Shown here: piece by piece, positions 1-7,899 of the stretch
How the letters are laid out: each line of letters begins with the position of its first letter
Numbering within the stretch: position 1 is the stretch's first letter
Source: TMP-7 sp038212445
GTDB lineage: Bacteria > Acidobacteriota > Terriglobia > Bryobacterales > Bryobacteraceae
Direction of reading: 5' to 3'
Assembly (NCBI GenBank): GCA_038212445.1
Contig: JBBQUM010000024.1
Span: 1-64,000, forward strand
DNA length: 64,000 bases
Position numbers and translations under genes: made by a program
The notes under the pieces: generated by a model
What the model saw: the letters and a program-made list of their open reading frames with translations, nothing else
Database searches by the model: none
What the model was told of the DNA's origin: nothing

Positions 1-3
1 CAT
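1..3 (-). CDS. Start codon of the next gene of the inositol operon (cut by the window edge)
   Basis: Only the ATG (reverse complement of bases 1-3) lies in the window. It sits 18 bases after the stop of the aldolase-like gene on the same strand, and an AGGAGA ribosome-binding site lies about 6 bases before it. This makes a further co-transcribed gene very likely. Its product cannot be read here. By context it would be another inositol-catabolism enzyme (for example IolD, IolE, IolG or IolA), which is inference only. Confidence 0.6.
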
Positions 4-21
4 GGATGTCTCCTGAGTGTT

Positions 22-1035
22 TCAGATGTAGCGGGAAAGCCGGTCGAGATTCTGGTTCCGCGCGGCTGCCAGCCGTTCCAGAGCCAGGTCCACCGACCAA
101 CCGTCATGGATGATGCCGCCCACGGCCGCCGCCATCGCTTGGGGGTCGTCATCACCGGGATAAAGCACGTTGCGTCCCACCAGCGCTCCACGAATGTTTC
201 CGCCCGCGGAAATCGCAGCGGACATCTCCTGTAGGAATGGCGCTGGACCGCCTGCCGCCTCGCCGCCCAACAACAGAATGGGGAGCGACGTCGAACGAGC
301 AACCGTCTCGTAGCCGTTGCAGTACGGCAGCTTGAGCCACATGTGGCGGCTCGAATCTCCTAGCGCCGAAGCGACACCGGCAATGTTGGCGAGCGCTTCC
401 GGCGTCTTCACCACGGTCCAGCCTTTGTCGGTGCGCTTTACCGGCAGTGGTTCCAGAAAGAACGGCAGGCCAAGCGCGTTGGACTGTGTCATAGCTTCCG
501 CCGCTTCCAGCAAGGTCTTCAGCGAGCCGGCGTCATCAAGCGCAATGCGCAGCAGAAATTTGGCGCCGTCCAGGTGCCATTCAGCGCAAGTAGCAGGCGT
601 TGGACCACTGATCGGATCGTCGAGTTCCCAAACGCTATTTGCGAGTCCAGCGCGATTGAGACTGGCGATCAGCACTTTGCCATCGAGCAGCGGCTTGCCA
701 CCGGCTTCGCGCAGATAGGAGTCGACGATGAGCAGTTCCTCGATGATGTCCATGGTGGCCATCAGGCCGTCGACGCCATCCGAGCTCAACACGCGCGCGA
801 TGCGCGAGAGGTAATCCCGGCGGTCCGCCATGGCGAGCGGGTTGTCGCCCACTTTGGTCACACCGCGGGCCGGATGGTCGGCGGCGAGAATATTGAGCTT
901 GCCACGGCTGGTCATGCGCTCGCGGCGAACACGCGCTGCGGCGGCGCGCAGTGACCGTTCGGGGTCGTTAACGCGTGCGTCGGTGATCCGCGTCATCCAC
1001 GCGGGTGACAAGAATTGTGAGCTGTCGAAACTCAT
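22..1035 (-). CDS. (beta/alpha)8-barrel aldolase-like protein of inositol catabolism
   Basis: A 337-residue cytoplasmic protein. It resembles the aldolase-like barrel proteins encoded next to iolC in actinobacterial inositol clusters (Cgl0159-type). These are thought to act on the deoxy-keto-gluconate phosphate made by IolC, in place of IolJ. Visible features are an early AADHPARG segment, DGLMATMDIIEEL and a late LLGGEA segment before the C-terminal helices, as expected for a TIM barrel with a Lys-based class I aldolase site. The ATG at 1035 overlaps the iolC stop by 4 bases (ATGA), which sets the start and implies translational coupling. A reading frame extending further upstream is only the antisense-like continuation through iolC. 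Family placement is from memory of the pattern and the exact reaction is inferred. Confidence 0.72.
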   Translation of the reverse strand: MSFDSSQFLSPAWMTRITDARVNDPERSLRAAAARVRRERMTSRGKLNILAADHPARGVTKVGDNPLAMADRRDYLSRIARVLSSDGVDGLMATMDIIEELLIVDSYLREAGGKPLLDGKVLIASLNRAGLANSVWELDDPISGPTPATCAEWHLDGAKFLLRIALDDAGSLKTLLEAAEAMTQSNALGLPFFLEPLPVKRTDKGWTVVKTPEALANIAGVASALGDSSRHMWLKLPYCNGYETVARSTSLPILLLGGEAAGGPAPFLQEMSAAISAGGNIRGALVGRNVLYPGDDDPQAMAAAVGGIIHDGWSVDLALERLAAARNQNLDRLSRYI

Positions 1036-1985
1036 GTGGTTGGAGCCGCGGCGCCTCGCTGCTGCTGCATCAGCTCGTTTACCTCGGCGAGGGTCGGCAT
1101 GGCCTCTGAGCAACTCAAGCGGCTCACCACGATGGCCGCCGCCGCGTTGCCGTAGTGCAGGCACTCGAGTACCGGCTTGCCGTTGAGCAGCGCCGAAAGA
1201 AATCCTGAGGCGAACCCATCGCCGGCGCCGATGGTGGAGAGCACCTCGACTTTGTAGGGCGGCAGGAAAACCGATTCCGCGCCAGTCCAGACGCGTGTGC
1301 CCTGATCGCCGAGTTTGGACACCAGCATTGGGACGCGCTCGCGCAGTTTGCTGGTTGCGGACTCCAGGCTGGTGGTGTTCGATGCCAGCATCAACTCGGG
1401 CTGATTGCCGATCAGCACATCCACAAACGGCATCGCGAGCCGGATGGCCAGACCTGCTTCTTCCGGGCTGGGCCACGACATCGATCGAAAGTCGACATCG
1501 AGCACCACGCGAACGCCGGAATCCTTGGCACGTTCAAGCGCGCGATAGGTGGACTCGCGCGAGGGCGACGCGCACAGCGAAGTCCCGTTGGTGATGAACA
1601 TCTTCGCGCCGGCCACGTAGGACAGGTCGCTGTCGTCAACGCGAAGCATCACATCTGCCGGATCGTGCCGGTAGAAGACCTGCGGAAAATGATTCGGCGG
1701 GGAAATCTCGGTGATGGACAGAGAAGGCAGGTATCCGCCCTCGGCCTTAACGTGCGCGGTGTCCACGCCTTCGGCCTTCAGAAAATCGATCAGAAACTGG
1801 CTGAGACTGTCGTTGCCCAGACAAGCTACCATGCCGGTCTTGACGCCCAGACGAGATAGTCCCACGGCCATGTTGGCGCTTGACCCGCCCAGATAGCGCG
1901 AGAAGCGCCTGGCCTTCGCCAGCGGAACGTTCGGTTCTTCAGAGTAAAAATCGTAGCCGATCCGGCCTAATATTGCGGCATCCAT
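1032..1985 (-). CDS. iolC: 5-dehydro-2-deoxygluconokinase (IolC), PfkB family
   Basis: A 317-residue PfkB-type sugar kinase expected to phosphorylate 5-dehydro-2-deoxy-D-gluconate in myo-inositol catabolism. The N-terminus runs straight into the first beta strand (ILGRIGYDFYSEEP), the GGSSANMAVGLSRLG sugar-binding motif lies near residue 35, and the ATP/anion-hole signature IGAGDGFASGF with its catalytic Asp is near residue 255. In many bacteria IolC is fused to a C-terminal aldolase-like domain. Here that role appears to be on the separate overlapping gene downstream. It starts 8 bases after the iolB stop. The context (iolB, LacI regulator) strongly supports IolC over a fructokinase or ribokinase. 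Confidence 0.88.
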   Translation of the reverse strand: MDAAILGRIGYDFYSEEPNVPLAKARRFSRYLGGSSANMAVGLSRLGVKTGMVACLGNDSLSQFLIDFLKAEGVDTAHVKAEGGYLPSLSITEISPPNHFPQVFYRHDPADVMLRVDDSDLSYVAGAKMFITNGTSLCASPSRESTYRALERAKDSGVRVVLDVDFRSMSWPSPEEAGLAIRLAMPFVDVLIGNQPELMLASNTTSLESATSKLRERVPMLVSKLGDQGTRVWTGAESVFLPPYKVEVLSTIGAGDGFASGFLSALLNGKPVLECLHYGNAAAAIVVSRLSCSEAMPTLAEVNELMQQQRGAAAPTT

Positions 1986-1993
1986 GAATTGTC

Positions 1994-2806
1994 CTAGCGC
2001 ACCACTGGAACCCGCGGGTCCTTATCCCGCCAGGTTTCGCGCACCCACGCATATTCGGGATCGTCCGACGCTGCCATCGAGCGCGCCGAGCCGGCCAGCG
2101 CGTTCAAGTAGTACACGTTGTAGCCATGCGCGGCCACCACCGGATGGTAGCCTTCAGGCACGATTACCAAGTCGCCGTCGCGGACCGTCATCGTTTCGTC
2201 GATTCGGCGATCGGCGGTGTAAACCTTCTGAATCGCGTAGCCTGTGGGCTGGTCGACGCGATAGTAATAAATCTCCTCGAGGTCCACTTCGCCCGGAGGA
2301 TTGTGGACGTCGTGCTTGTGGGGCGGATAACTGGACCAGTTCCCGCTCGGAGTGTAGACCTCAACAACCAGCAACCGGTCGGCTGCGAAGCCCGGCTTGA
2401 TCATGGCATTGATCTGACGCGTGGCATTGGCGCCGCCGCGGATCTCCACGTCCACCTCTTCCGGCGAGATCAGGCGCGCGGGATAGGCTTGGGTGGCGCG
2501 AGCGTAGCAGAAAGCAACATCGCAGTCGGTGGTAGCGGTGAGCTTGAACGTTGTGTGCAGCGAGAGGTAGAGCGTGTGGGGCATGCCGGCGAAGACGTTG
2601 GCACGTCCTCCCACTGTCGGCCAATTTCCGGCGGACGAGTCAATCGAGCAGATGCCGCCCAACATGACGATGGCGACTTCACGGTCGGCAGTATCGCCCT
2701 CGACCGTTTCCCGGGCGGCCAACTTCCGATTCTTGAACCCTAACAAATCGAACCCAAATGTTTCGATTTCACCAGCACCCGACGCGGGGTGGACCAACAA
2801 TTTCAT
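1994..2806 (-). CDS. iolB: 5-deoxy-glucuronate isomerase (IolB)
   Basis: A 270-residue cytoplasmic bicupin enzyme that converts 5-deoxy-D-glucuronate to 5-dehydro-2-deoxy-D-gluconate, the IolC substrate. Family marks include the metal-ligand stretch YPPHKHDVHN followed by EVDLEEIYYYR near residues 160-185, the VPEGYHPVVAAHGYNVYYLN segment near residue 225, and the C-terminal DPEYAWVRETW. Length is normal for IolB. Its ATG overlaps the stop of the regulator gene by 4 bases, so regulator, iolB, iolC and the aldolase-like gene form one operon. Confidence 0.93.
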   Translation of the reverse strand: MKLLVHPASGAGEIETFGFDLLGFKNRKLAARETVEGDTADREVAIVMLGGICSIDSSAGNWPTVGGRANVFAGMPHTLYLSLHTTFKLTATTDCDVAFCYARATQAYPARLISPEEVDVEIRGGANATRQINAMIKPGFAADRLLVVEVYTPSGNWSSYPPHKHDVHNPPGEVDLEEIYYYRVDQPTGYAIQKVYTADRRIDETMTVRDGDLVIVPEGYHPVVAAHGYNVYYLNALAGSARSMAASDDPEYAWVRETWRDKDPRVPVVR

Positions 2807-3864
2807 GAGGAACTCTCTTTCACTGGCGCAGTGGACTGGCGCACAATCAACTCGCCTTTCAGCTTGTGGCTGGACTGGACCTCAGCGCCCGCCAGCAACT
2901 TCAACAGCGTGGCGAAGGCGAGCTTTCCCATCTCGCGCATCGGCTGACGGATGGTGGTGAGAGGCGGAGTGGAGGTTTGGGCAACGAACAAATCGTCGAA
3001 ACCGACCACGGAAATGTCGTCCGGAACCCGCAGTCCGTGAGCGCGGATCGCGGCAAGCGCGCCTAGGGCGGTCATGTCGTTGTAGCAAAAAACAGCGGTC
3101 GGACGATTCTCAAGCGAGAGCAGTTCGACGGCTGCTTCAAAACCGCCCTCCGACCGCCCGTCGCCATGCTTCACGTACTCAGGCTGAACGGGCAGACCGG
3201 CTCTCTCGAGAGCTTCGCGGTAGCCGCCAAACCTCTCCGAGTCCGTCTGAACGCCGAATCGATCGCCAATGTACGCAATCCGGCGGTGACCGAGATCCAC
3301 CAGGTGCTGCGCCGCGGCGAGGCTCGCGACCGGGTTATCGATCATCACTGAGTACATGAACTCGCTGGCGTGCTGGTTGTTGAGCAGGACAATCGGGACA
3401 CGGCTCGCTTCGAGCATTTCGGCATAAGTGGCGCCGACGCGCGAACTGGTGACAATAATGCCGTCCACGCGCCGTTCCTCGAAGGTGCGAACCACTCGGA
3501 GTTCCCGCTCAGGATGGGCGTTGGAGTTCGCCAGGATGATTGAATACTGCTGCTCGTCGGCTGCGTCGTCAATCCCCATCACCACCTCGGCCGCAAATGG
3601 ATCTGCAATGCTGGTGACCACAACTCCGATCGTGTGACTGCGCTGGGTGACCAGGCTGCGCGCCGCCGCGCTGGCCCGGTATCCCGACTGCTCGGCGATC
3701 TTCCTAATCTTTTCTGTAGTTTCTGCGCTGATTAGTGGACTGCCACGGAGTGCGCGTGAGACGGTGGAGTGAGAGACGTTCGCCAGCCGGGCGATGTCTT
3801 TGATCGAGGCGTGACGGGCTCGTTCCTTACGGGGGAATAGCGGCGATGCTGTTAGTTCGTGCAC
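2803..3864 (-). CDS. LacI-family transcriptional regulator of the inositol operon
   Basis: A 353-residue LacI/GalR repressor-type protein. The helix-turn-helix ASIKDIARLANVSHSTVSRAL is at residues 19-39, followed by the hinge region and a periplasmic-binding-protein-like sensor domain (HTIGVVVTSIADPF, CYNDMTALGALAAI, ISVVGFDDL). The HTH normally starts within a few residues of the N-terminus. Here a GTG at 3864 gives 18 extra residues, and no better start is seen. It is the first gene of the iol operon and overlaps iolB by 4 bases, so it probably regulates its own operon in response to an inositol-derived ligand. The effector is inferred. Confidence 0.88.
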   Translation of the reverse strand: MHELTASPLFPRKERARHASIKDIARLANVSHSTVSRALRGSPLISAETTEKIRKIAEQSGYRASAAARSLVTQRSHTIGVVVTSIADPFAAEVVMGIDDAADEQQYSIILANSNAHPERELRVVRTFEERRVDGIIVTSSRVGATYAEMLEASRVPIVLLNNQHASEFMYSVMIDNPVASLAAAQHLVDLGHRRIAYIGDRFGVQTDSERFGGYREALERAGLPVQPEYVKHGDGRSEGGFEAAVELLSLENRPTAVFCYNDMTALGALAAIRAHGLRVPDDISVVGFDDLFVAQTSTPPLTTIRQPMREMGKLAFATLLKLLAGAEVQSSHKLKGELIVRQSTAPVKESSS

Positions 3865-3891
3865 ACGTTTGCTACCAAGGCGGACAAATGG

Positions 3892-3921
3892 ATCGTATCG
3901 CCTTCAACAGTATATAGTCAA
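3892..3921 (-). promoter_or_regulatory. Candidate sigma-70 promoter of the iol operon
   Basis: Read on the minus strand, a TTGACT hexamer (3916-3921) is followed after 18 bases by TACGAT (3892-3897), about 28 bases upstream of the GTG of the LacI-type regulator. The spacing and the -35 are good and the -10 is only 4 of 6. No clear operator palindrome was recognised in the 133-base gap. Confidence 0.35.
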
Positions 3922-3997
3922 CGAACCCTACGGCCTTTCGGTTTCAAACGCGCCACCGCGACTGCAATACCGCAGGATCCCTGGCGCCCGGCGTGAT

Positions 3998-4876
3998 CTA
4001 CTCTTCGCTCTGTTCGGCCTCTCCCTTTTCGGGAGTCTCCACGTCAAGTCCTTCGCCGGAGCCTTCCTTATCCTCCATCGCGGCCGGCAGACCGATAGAC
4101 TCGACTATCCCACGCAACGCAAGGGTGGAATCGGCGCAGACTTGCCAGTAATGATCGTTATGCGCGTGAGGGCGAATGCCAAGGGTGCATTCAGAGTCGT
4201 TAAAAGCGAGCAGGGCGACCTCGGGCTCGGGAATAGCCAAAACATTCGGCACTTTCAGCAGGCGCGACCGGATCTCCGCCACGGTGGTATCGAGGTTGGC
4301 GGAACTCTTGATGGTCCCGGTTAGTTCAATCCGGCGCGACATATTGGCACTGAAGTTCTTGAGGTTGTCGCCGAGGATTTTCGAATTTCCAACGAACGTT
4401 TTCACATTGTCGACAGTGAGGATGGTGGTGGCGAACAAACCAATTTCCTGAACAATGCCGGTCACGCCTCCTCCGCTGATGGTGTCCCCTGCCTTGAACG
4501 GCCTCAAGACAACCAGAAACGCGCCGGCGGCAAAGTTGCCGAGCAATCCGCTCCATGCGGCGCCTACAGCCAATCCAGCGCCCGCGATGAAGGCAGCGAA
4601 CGACGTGGTCTCAATTCCCAACACTCCCAGCAACACCACCACCAGAATGATGTTCAGCATCACTGAAATGGTGGCGCGCGCATAGCCCACCAGCGTGTGG
4701 TCGACTTTACGTTTTTCCAGCCGCGAAACAAGAAGGTTGAGGCCGAACTTGATTACCGCACGGCCGATGATCCAAATGGCTAGCGCAGCCAGGATGTGCA
4801 ATCCAAACTCTGTGAGGCGGATCCAGATCGCCGCGAGTAGCGCTTTGTCGACTGGCAAACTCTCCAAGGCGTTCAT
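3998..4876 (-). CDS. mscS: Small-conductance mechanosensitive channel, MscS family
   Basis: A 292-residue inner-membrane channel of MscS type that opens on membrane tension to relieve osmotic down-shock. Three N-terminal membrane helices precede the pore-lining TM3 segment (FIAGAGLAVGAAWSGLLGNFAAG, near residues 93-115) and the beta domain (FKAGDTI, VGNSKILGDNLKNFS). The final 25 residues are very acidic. Start choice is not settled: the AAAGGAG ribosome site directly abuts the ATG at 4876, and an in-frame TTG nine bases downstream (codon 4) has better spacing. It stands alone on the minus strand, with a prepilin peptidase divergent upstream. Confidence 0.9.
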   Translation of the reverse strand: MNALESLPVDKALLAAIWIRLTEFGLHILAALAIWIIGRAVIKFGLNLLVSRLEKRKVDHTLVGYARATISVMLNIILVVVLLGVLGIETTSFAAFIAGAGLAVGAAWSGLLGNFAAGAFLVVLRPFKAGDTISGGGVTGIVQEIGLFATTILTVDNVKTFVGNSKILGDNLKNFSANMSRRIELTGTIKSSANLDTTVAEIRSRLLKVPNVLAIPEPEVALLAFNDSECTLGIRPHAHNDHYWQVCADSTLALRGIVESIGLPAAMEDKEGSGEGLDVETPEKGEAEQSEE

Positions 4877-4950
4877 CTCCTTTATGAAAACAATGAGGTG
4901 GAATGAAGCGACAGTATATACCGGGGCAGGCCGATATCATGTAAGGAACT

Positions 4951-5493
4951 GTGACTGTGCTTCCAACCATCTGCCAGGCGGCGATCGCCGTGGTTTCAAT
5001 CACTGCCGCTGTCTACGATATCCGGATTCGGAAGATCCCGAACTGGCTGGTGCTGGCTGGATTCCTCTCCGGCATCACAGCCAATACCTGGCTTCTGCAT
5101 TGGGCGGGATTGCGCGCGTCGCTGCTGGGATTACTGCTGGCCTTCGCGATTTATCTTCCGCTTTACCTGCTGCGAGGCATGGGTGCCGGCGACGTCAAGC
5201 TCATGGCGGCCATCGGGTCCATCGCCGGACCCTCCAATTGGCTGGTGATCTTTATCTTCACCGCGCTGTTGGGCGGCGTAGCGGCAGTCGTCATCCTACT
5301 CGGACGAGGAGGCCTTGGCAGGGCTTTAACAAACGTTGGCTTCATCCTCACGGAACTAGCACACATGCGGCCGCCATATGCGCGAGAGGAATTGGATGTG
5401 GGCAGCGATAAAGGAGCCAGGTTGCCGCACGGCGTGGTGATCGCCGGCGGAACCCTGCTGTTTTTGGGAGCGGCTCAGGCGCTCGCGCAGTAA
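4951..5493 (+). CDS. Type IV prepilin peptidase, A24 family (CpaA-like, short form)
   Basis: A 180-residue integral membrane aspartic protease that would cut the leader of type IV pilin-like or Flp/Tad pilin precursors. Both catalytic Asp motifs are visible: YDIRIRKIPN (Asp23) and GMGAGDVKLMAAIG (GxGD, Asp81). It lacks the N-terminal methyltransferase domain of PilD, as in CpaA/TadV-type enzymes. A GTG start at 4951 follows a TAAGGA ribosome site. No pilin or secretion ATPase gene is next to it, so its substrates must be encoded elsewhere. Its stop codon touches the stop of the convergent isomerase gene with no gap. Confidence 0.87.
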   Translation: MTVLPTICQAAIAVVSITAAVYDIRIRKIPNWLVLAGFLSGITANTWLLHWAGLRASLLGLLLAFAIYLPLYLLRGMGAGDVKLMAAIGSIAGPSNWLVIFIFTALLGGVAAVVILLGRGGLGRALTNVGFILTELAHMRPPYAREELDVGSDKGARLPHGVVIAGGTLLFLGAAQALAQ

Positions 5494-6057
5494 TCAGCAG
5501 CAGCCTTCGGTGTCCATGAACGCGTAGCCAATCATGTGGCACACGATCATGTGCGCGTCCTCGATACGGCCCATATGCGGAACCTCAACCTGAATGTTCA
5601 AGGTAGCCAAGGGCCCCAGTTTGCCGCCGTCGCGGCCGGTGAGAGCGACGGTCGTGCATCCGATTGAATTGGCGTACTCCACGGCACGCAGAACATTGGG
5701 CGAGTTGCCTGAGCCGCTAATGGCCATCACCAGGTCGCCGGGTTGGGCAAAGTTTTTCAACTGCTCGGCGAACACGCAGTCATAGCTGACGTCGTTCGAG
5801 TAAGCGGTGAGCGTCGGCAGGGAGTCAGTGAGCGCGAGGATTCGGAATCGCTTGGCCTTCTGATAACTCGCGCCTTTGACGATGTCGCACGCAAAATGGG
5901 ACGCGGTGGAGGCGCTGCCGCCATTGCCGCAAACGAAGACGTGCTTGTTGTTCTCTCGCGCCTCGCGGAACAGCTCAATGGCGTTGTCCACTTTGGTCAG
6001 GTCAATTTTGCCGATCGTGTCGATCAACTGTGTCTTGTAGTCTTCAGTAAAGCTCAT
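5494..6057 (-). CDS. SIS-domain sugar-phosphate isomerase, GmhA-like (phosphoheptose isomerase)
   Basis: A 187-residue cytoplasmic SIS protein. GmhA converts sedoheptulose 7-phosphate to glycero-manno-heptose 7-phosphate for LPS or S-layer heptose. Motifs include CGNGGSASTASHFACDI (43-59), ISGSGNSPNVLRA, LTGRDGGKL and EDAH for the catalytic His. The position matching the catalytic Glu65 of E. coli GmhA is Asp58 here, so another ketose phosphate is possible. The ATG at 6057 has a GAAAGGAA ribosome site and lies 2 bases after the ROK kinase stop. It is the last gene of a seven-gene operon that also holds an RfaE-like kinase and a HAD phosphatase, which supports a heptose-type pathway. Confidence 0.82.
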   Translation of the reverse strand: MSFTEDYKTQLIDTIGKIDLTKVDNAIELFREARENNKHVFVCGNGGSASTASHFACDIVKGASYQKAKRFRILALTDSLPTLTAYSNDVSYDCVFAEQLKNFAQPGDLVMAISGSGNSPNVLRAVEYANSIGCTTVALTGRDGGKLGPLATLNIQVEVPHMGRIEDAHMIVCHMIGYAFMDTEGCC

Positions 6058-6059
6058 GT

Positions 6060-6911
6060 TTAGATTCCTTTCGCCAGCGCCATCGCGCCCCACAGCACAC
6101 TATCGTCTCCAAGCGCCGCCGGCTGGACGTCCACCACGGCCCTCGACCAGGCTGTGATGCGGCCGCGCAGTTCGGTTCTCAATGGACTAAATAAACGGTC
6201 ACCCGCCTTGCCAATACCGCCGCCGACCACGATCCTTGCCGGATTCAGCAGCATGATCGCCGCCTTCAGGCCAAGCGACAAATCCACGACATAACGTTTG
6301 ACGAATTCCGGATCCTCAAGCAGCTCCTTCGCCGGACGGCCATGGTCCCGCTCAAGCCAAAGGCCGCAACACATTCGCTCAAAGCAGCCATACGCGCCGC
6401 AGAGACACTCGGGACCGTCGGGACGAATGGTAATATGCCCAATCTCGCCGGCGTAGGAGTCGTTGCCGCGGTACACCTTCCCGTCGATGATGACGCCTCC
6501 GCCGATCCCCGTGGAGAGCGTCAGATAAAACAGTGGATCATAACCGCGGCCCGCACCGTACAGGGCCTCGCCGAGCGCGCCAACGTTGGCGTCGTTATCC
6601 ATGACGGTGGGAATGCCGCCCAGCCTCATCTGGATGTCCGGTACAAGCGGATAGTCCTTCCAGCCGCCCACATGAGTGGACATGATCACGGCTTGTTGGG
6701 AATAGTCAACAGGGCCGCCGAAGCCTATTCCGCAGCGCTGGAACGGCGCTTCCTGGCTCCATTTGGCGGTGATCGCGTCTATCTGCGACACCATCCAGTC
6801 AGGACCTCCGGCGCGATCGGTGGCGCGGCTCTCCCGACCGATCATCTGACCGCCGTCGAAGGCAGCCACCGAAAACTTGGTGCCGCCGATATCAATTGCC
6901 AGGATTCGCAT
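6060..6911 (-). CDS. ROK-family sugar kinase
   Basis: A 283-residue cytoplasmic kinase of the ROK group (glucokinase, N-acetylhexosamine kinases). It shows the phosphate-binding DIGGTKF at residues 6-12, the STGIGGGVIIDGK segment, the ExGH motif (GEIGHITI) and a zinc-binding cluster CLCGAYGCFERMC. The sugar specificity cannot be read. It sits between an RfaE-like kinase (4-base gap) and a GmhA-like isomerase (2-base gap), so it may phosphorylate a pathway sugar at a second position or feed the isomerase. A pathway role is inferred from the operon only. Confidence 0.85.
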   Translation of the reverse strand: MRILAIDIGGTKFSVAAFDGGQMIGRESRATDRAGGPDWMVSQIDAITAKWSQEAPFQRCGIGFGGPVDYSQQAVIMSTHVGGWKDYPLVPDIQMRLGGIPTVMDNDANVGALGEALYGAGRGYDPLFYLTLSTGIGGGVIIDGKVYRGNDSYAGEIGHITIRPDGPECLCGAYGCFERMCCGLWLERDHGRPAKELLEDPEFVKRYVVDLSLGLKAAIMLLNPARIVVGGGIGKAGDRLFSPLRTELRGRITAWSRAVVDVQPAALGDDSVLWGAMALAKGI

Positions 6912-6915
6912 CGAA

Positions 6916-7899
6916 CTACCGCCGGGTGTCAGCCTCGAGAAGTTCCGCCGGTGAGGCTGTGCCAGTGCCCTTCTTCATGATCGTCACCGACGACACCAGG
7001 TTGCCGAAACGAGCGGCTTCGTCGGGCGAACCGGTGATCGCGAGAGCCAGCGCGCCGCCCGCGGAAAAGCTGTCGCCTGCGCCACAAATGTCCACTGGAT
7101 GGGCAACCGGCGTCGATGTAATCAGCCGCTCCTCACCATCGACGATCAACGCTCCACGCTCTCCCTGCGTCACAATTAGCGGTTTGCCGCCGATTGCGGC
7201 GCGTAGAACCTGGTATTCCGCGCTTTCTCCAAGACGCTTGCATGCCTGCTCCGCTTCGGCAGCGTTGCACTTCAGCAGTACGTCACGAAACTGCTCGCCA
7301 CGCATACGCGAGTCCACCCAAACCACTTTCCCGGGAGTCTGCCTCGCTAACTGACCGAGCGTCGTACGGACCGCCGGGGTGACGATGCCGCCTTGGTCGG
7401 TCTCGGCCTGGTCTGACACCAGCACAACATCGAAGTTGTCCCAATTGACGCGCAGCCGTTCGCAAATCTGACGGTCGACGGACTGCGGCATGGGTTCTGT
7501 AAAAATGAAATCCACCCGCGGCAGATCCTCTACATCGGTGTCGAGGTTGATCAACTTAGTGTAGGTGAATGTCGGGACAGCGGTTGCGATCACGGCCATC
7601 TCATGAGTGATTCCGCGAGCGGCCAGCGCCTGTCGCAATTCGTAGCCAAATCCATCGTCGCCAATCGCACCTAACACGGCAACGCTGCCCGCACCGAGCG
7701 CGATCAGATTGTTCGCTACGGTGCCGGCCGCACCCGGAGTGACCTCAGTAGAAACCACGCCGATGCGCGGAATGCCGGTCTCGCGCGATGGTTCAGCGGT
7801 ATTCGGATCGTACTTGCACCACCTGTCGAGGCATATATCGCCGATTACCAACGCGCGGAGCCGCGGGATCCGGCTGAGGATTTCCGCTGTCCTCATCAT
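6916..7899 (-). CDS. PfkB-family kinase, RfaE/HldE kinase-domain-like (heptose 7-phosphate kinase type)
   Basis: A 327-residue kinase matching the kinase half of HldE, which makes heptose 1,7-bisphosphate. The N-terminus reads LVIGDICLDRW, with a GAAGTVANNLIALGA motif near residue 57 and the catalytic signature DICGAGDSFSAGGALALA near residue 273. The cytidylyltransferase half of HldE is absent. Tandem ATG codons at 7897-7899 and 7894-7896 both follow an AAAGG site; the first is used here and overlaps the preceding stop. With the GmhA-like and HAD genes it gives three of the enzyme types of the ADP/GDP-heptose route. The nucleotidyltransferase is not in the window. Confidence 0.82.
   Translation of the reverse strand: MMRTAEILSRIPRLRALVIGDICLDRWCKYDPNTAEPSRETGIPRIGVVSTEVTPGAAGTVANNLIALGAGSVAVLGAIGDDGFGYELRQALAARGITHEMAVIATAVPTFTYTKLINLDTDVEDLPRVDFIFTEPMPQSVDRQICERLRVNWDNFDVVLVSDQAETDQGGIVTPAVRTTLGQLARQTPGKVVWVDSRMRGEQFRDVLLKCNAAEAEQACKRLGESAEYQVLRAAIGGKPLIVTQGERGALIVDGEERLITSTPVAHPVDICGAGDSFSAGGALALAITGSPDEAARFGNLVSSVTIMKKGTGTASPAELLEADTRR

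Noticed and set aside
22..1476. 484-residue version of the aldolase-like protein
   Set aside because: The first 147 residues are a shadow of iolC in another frame. The ATGA overlap at 1032-1035 gives the real start.
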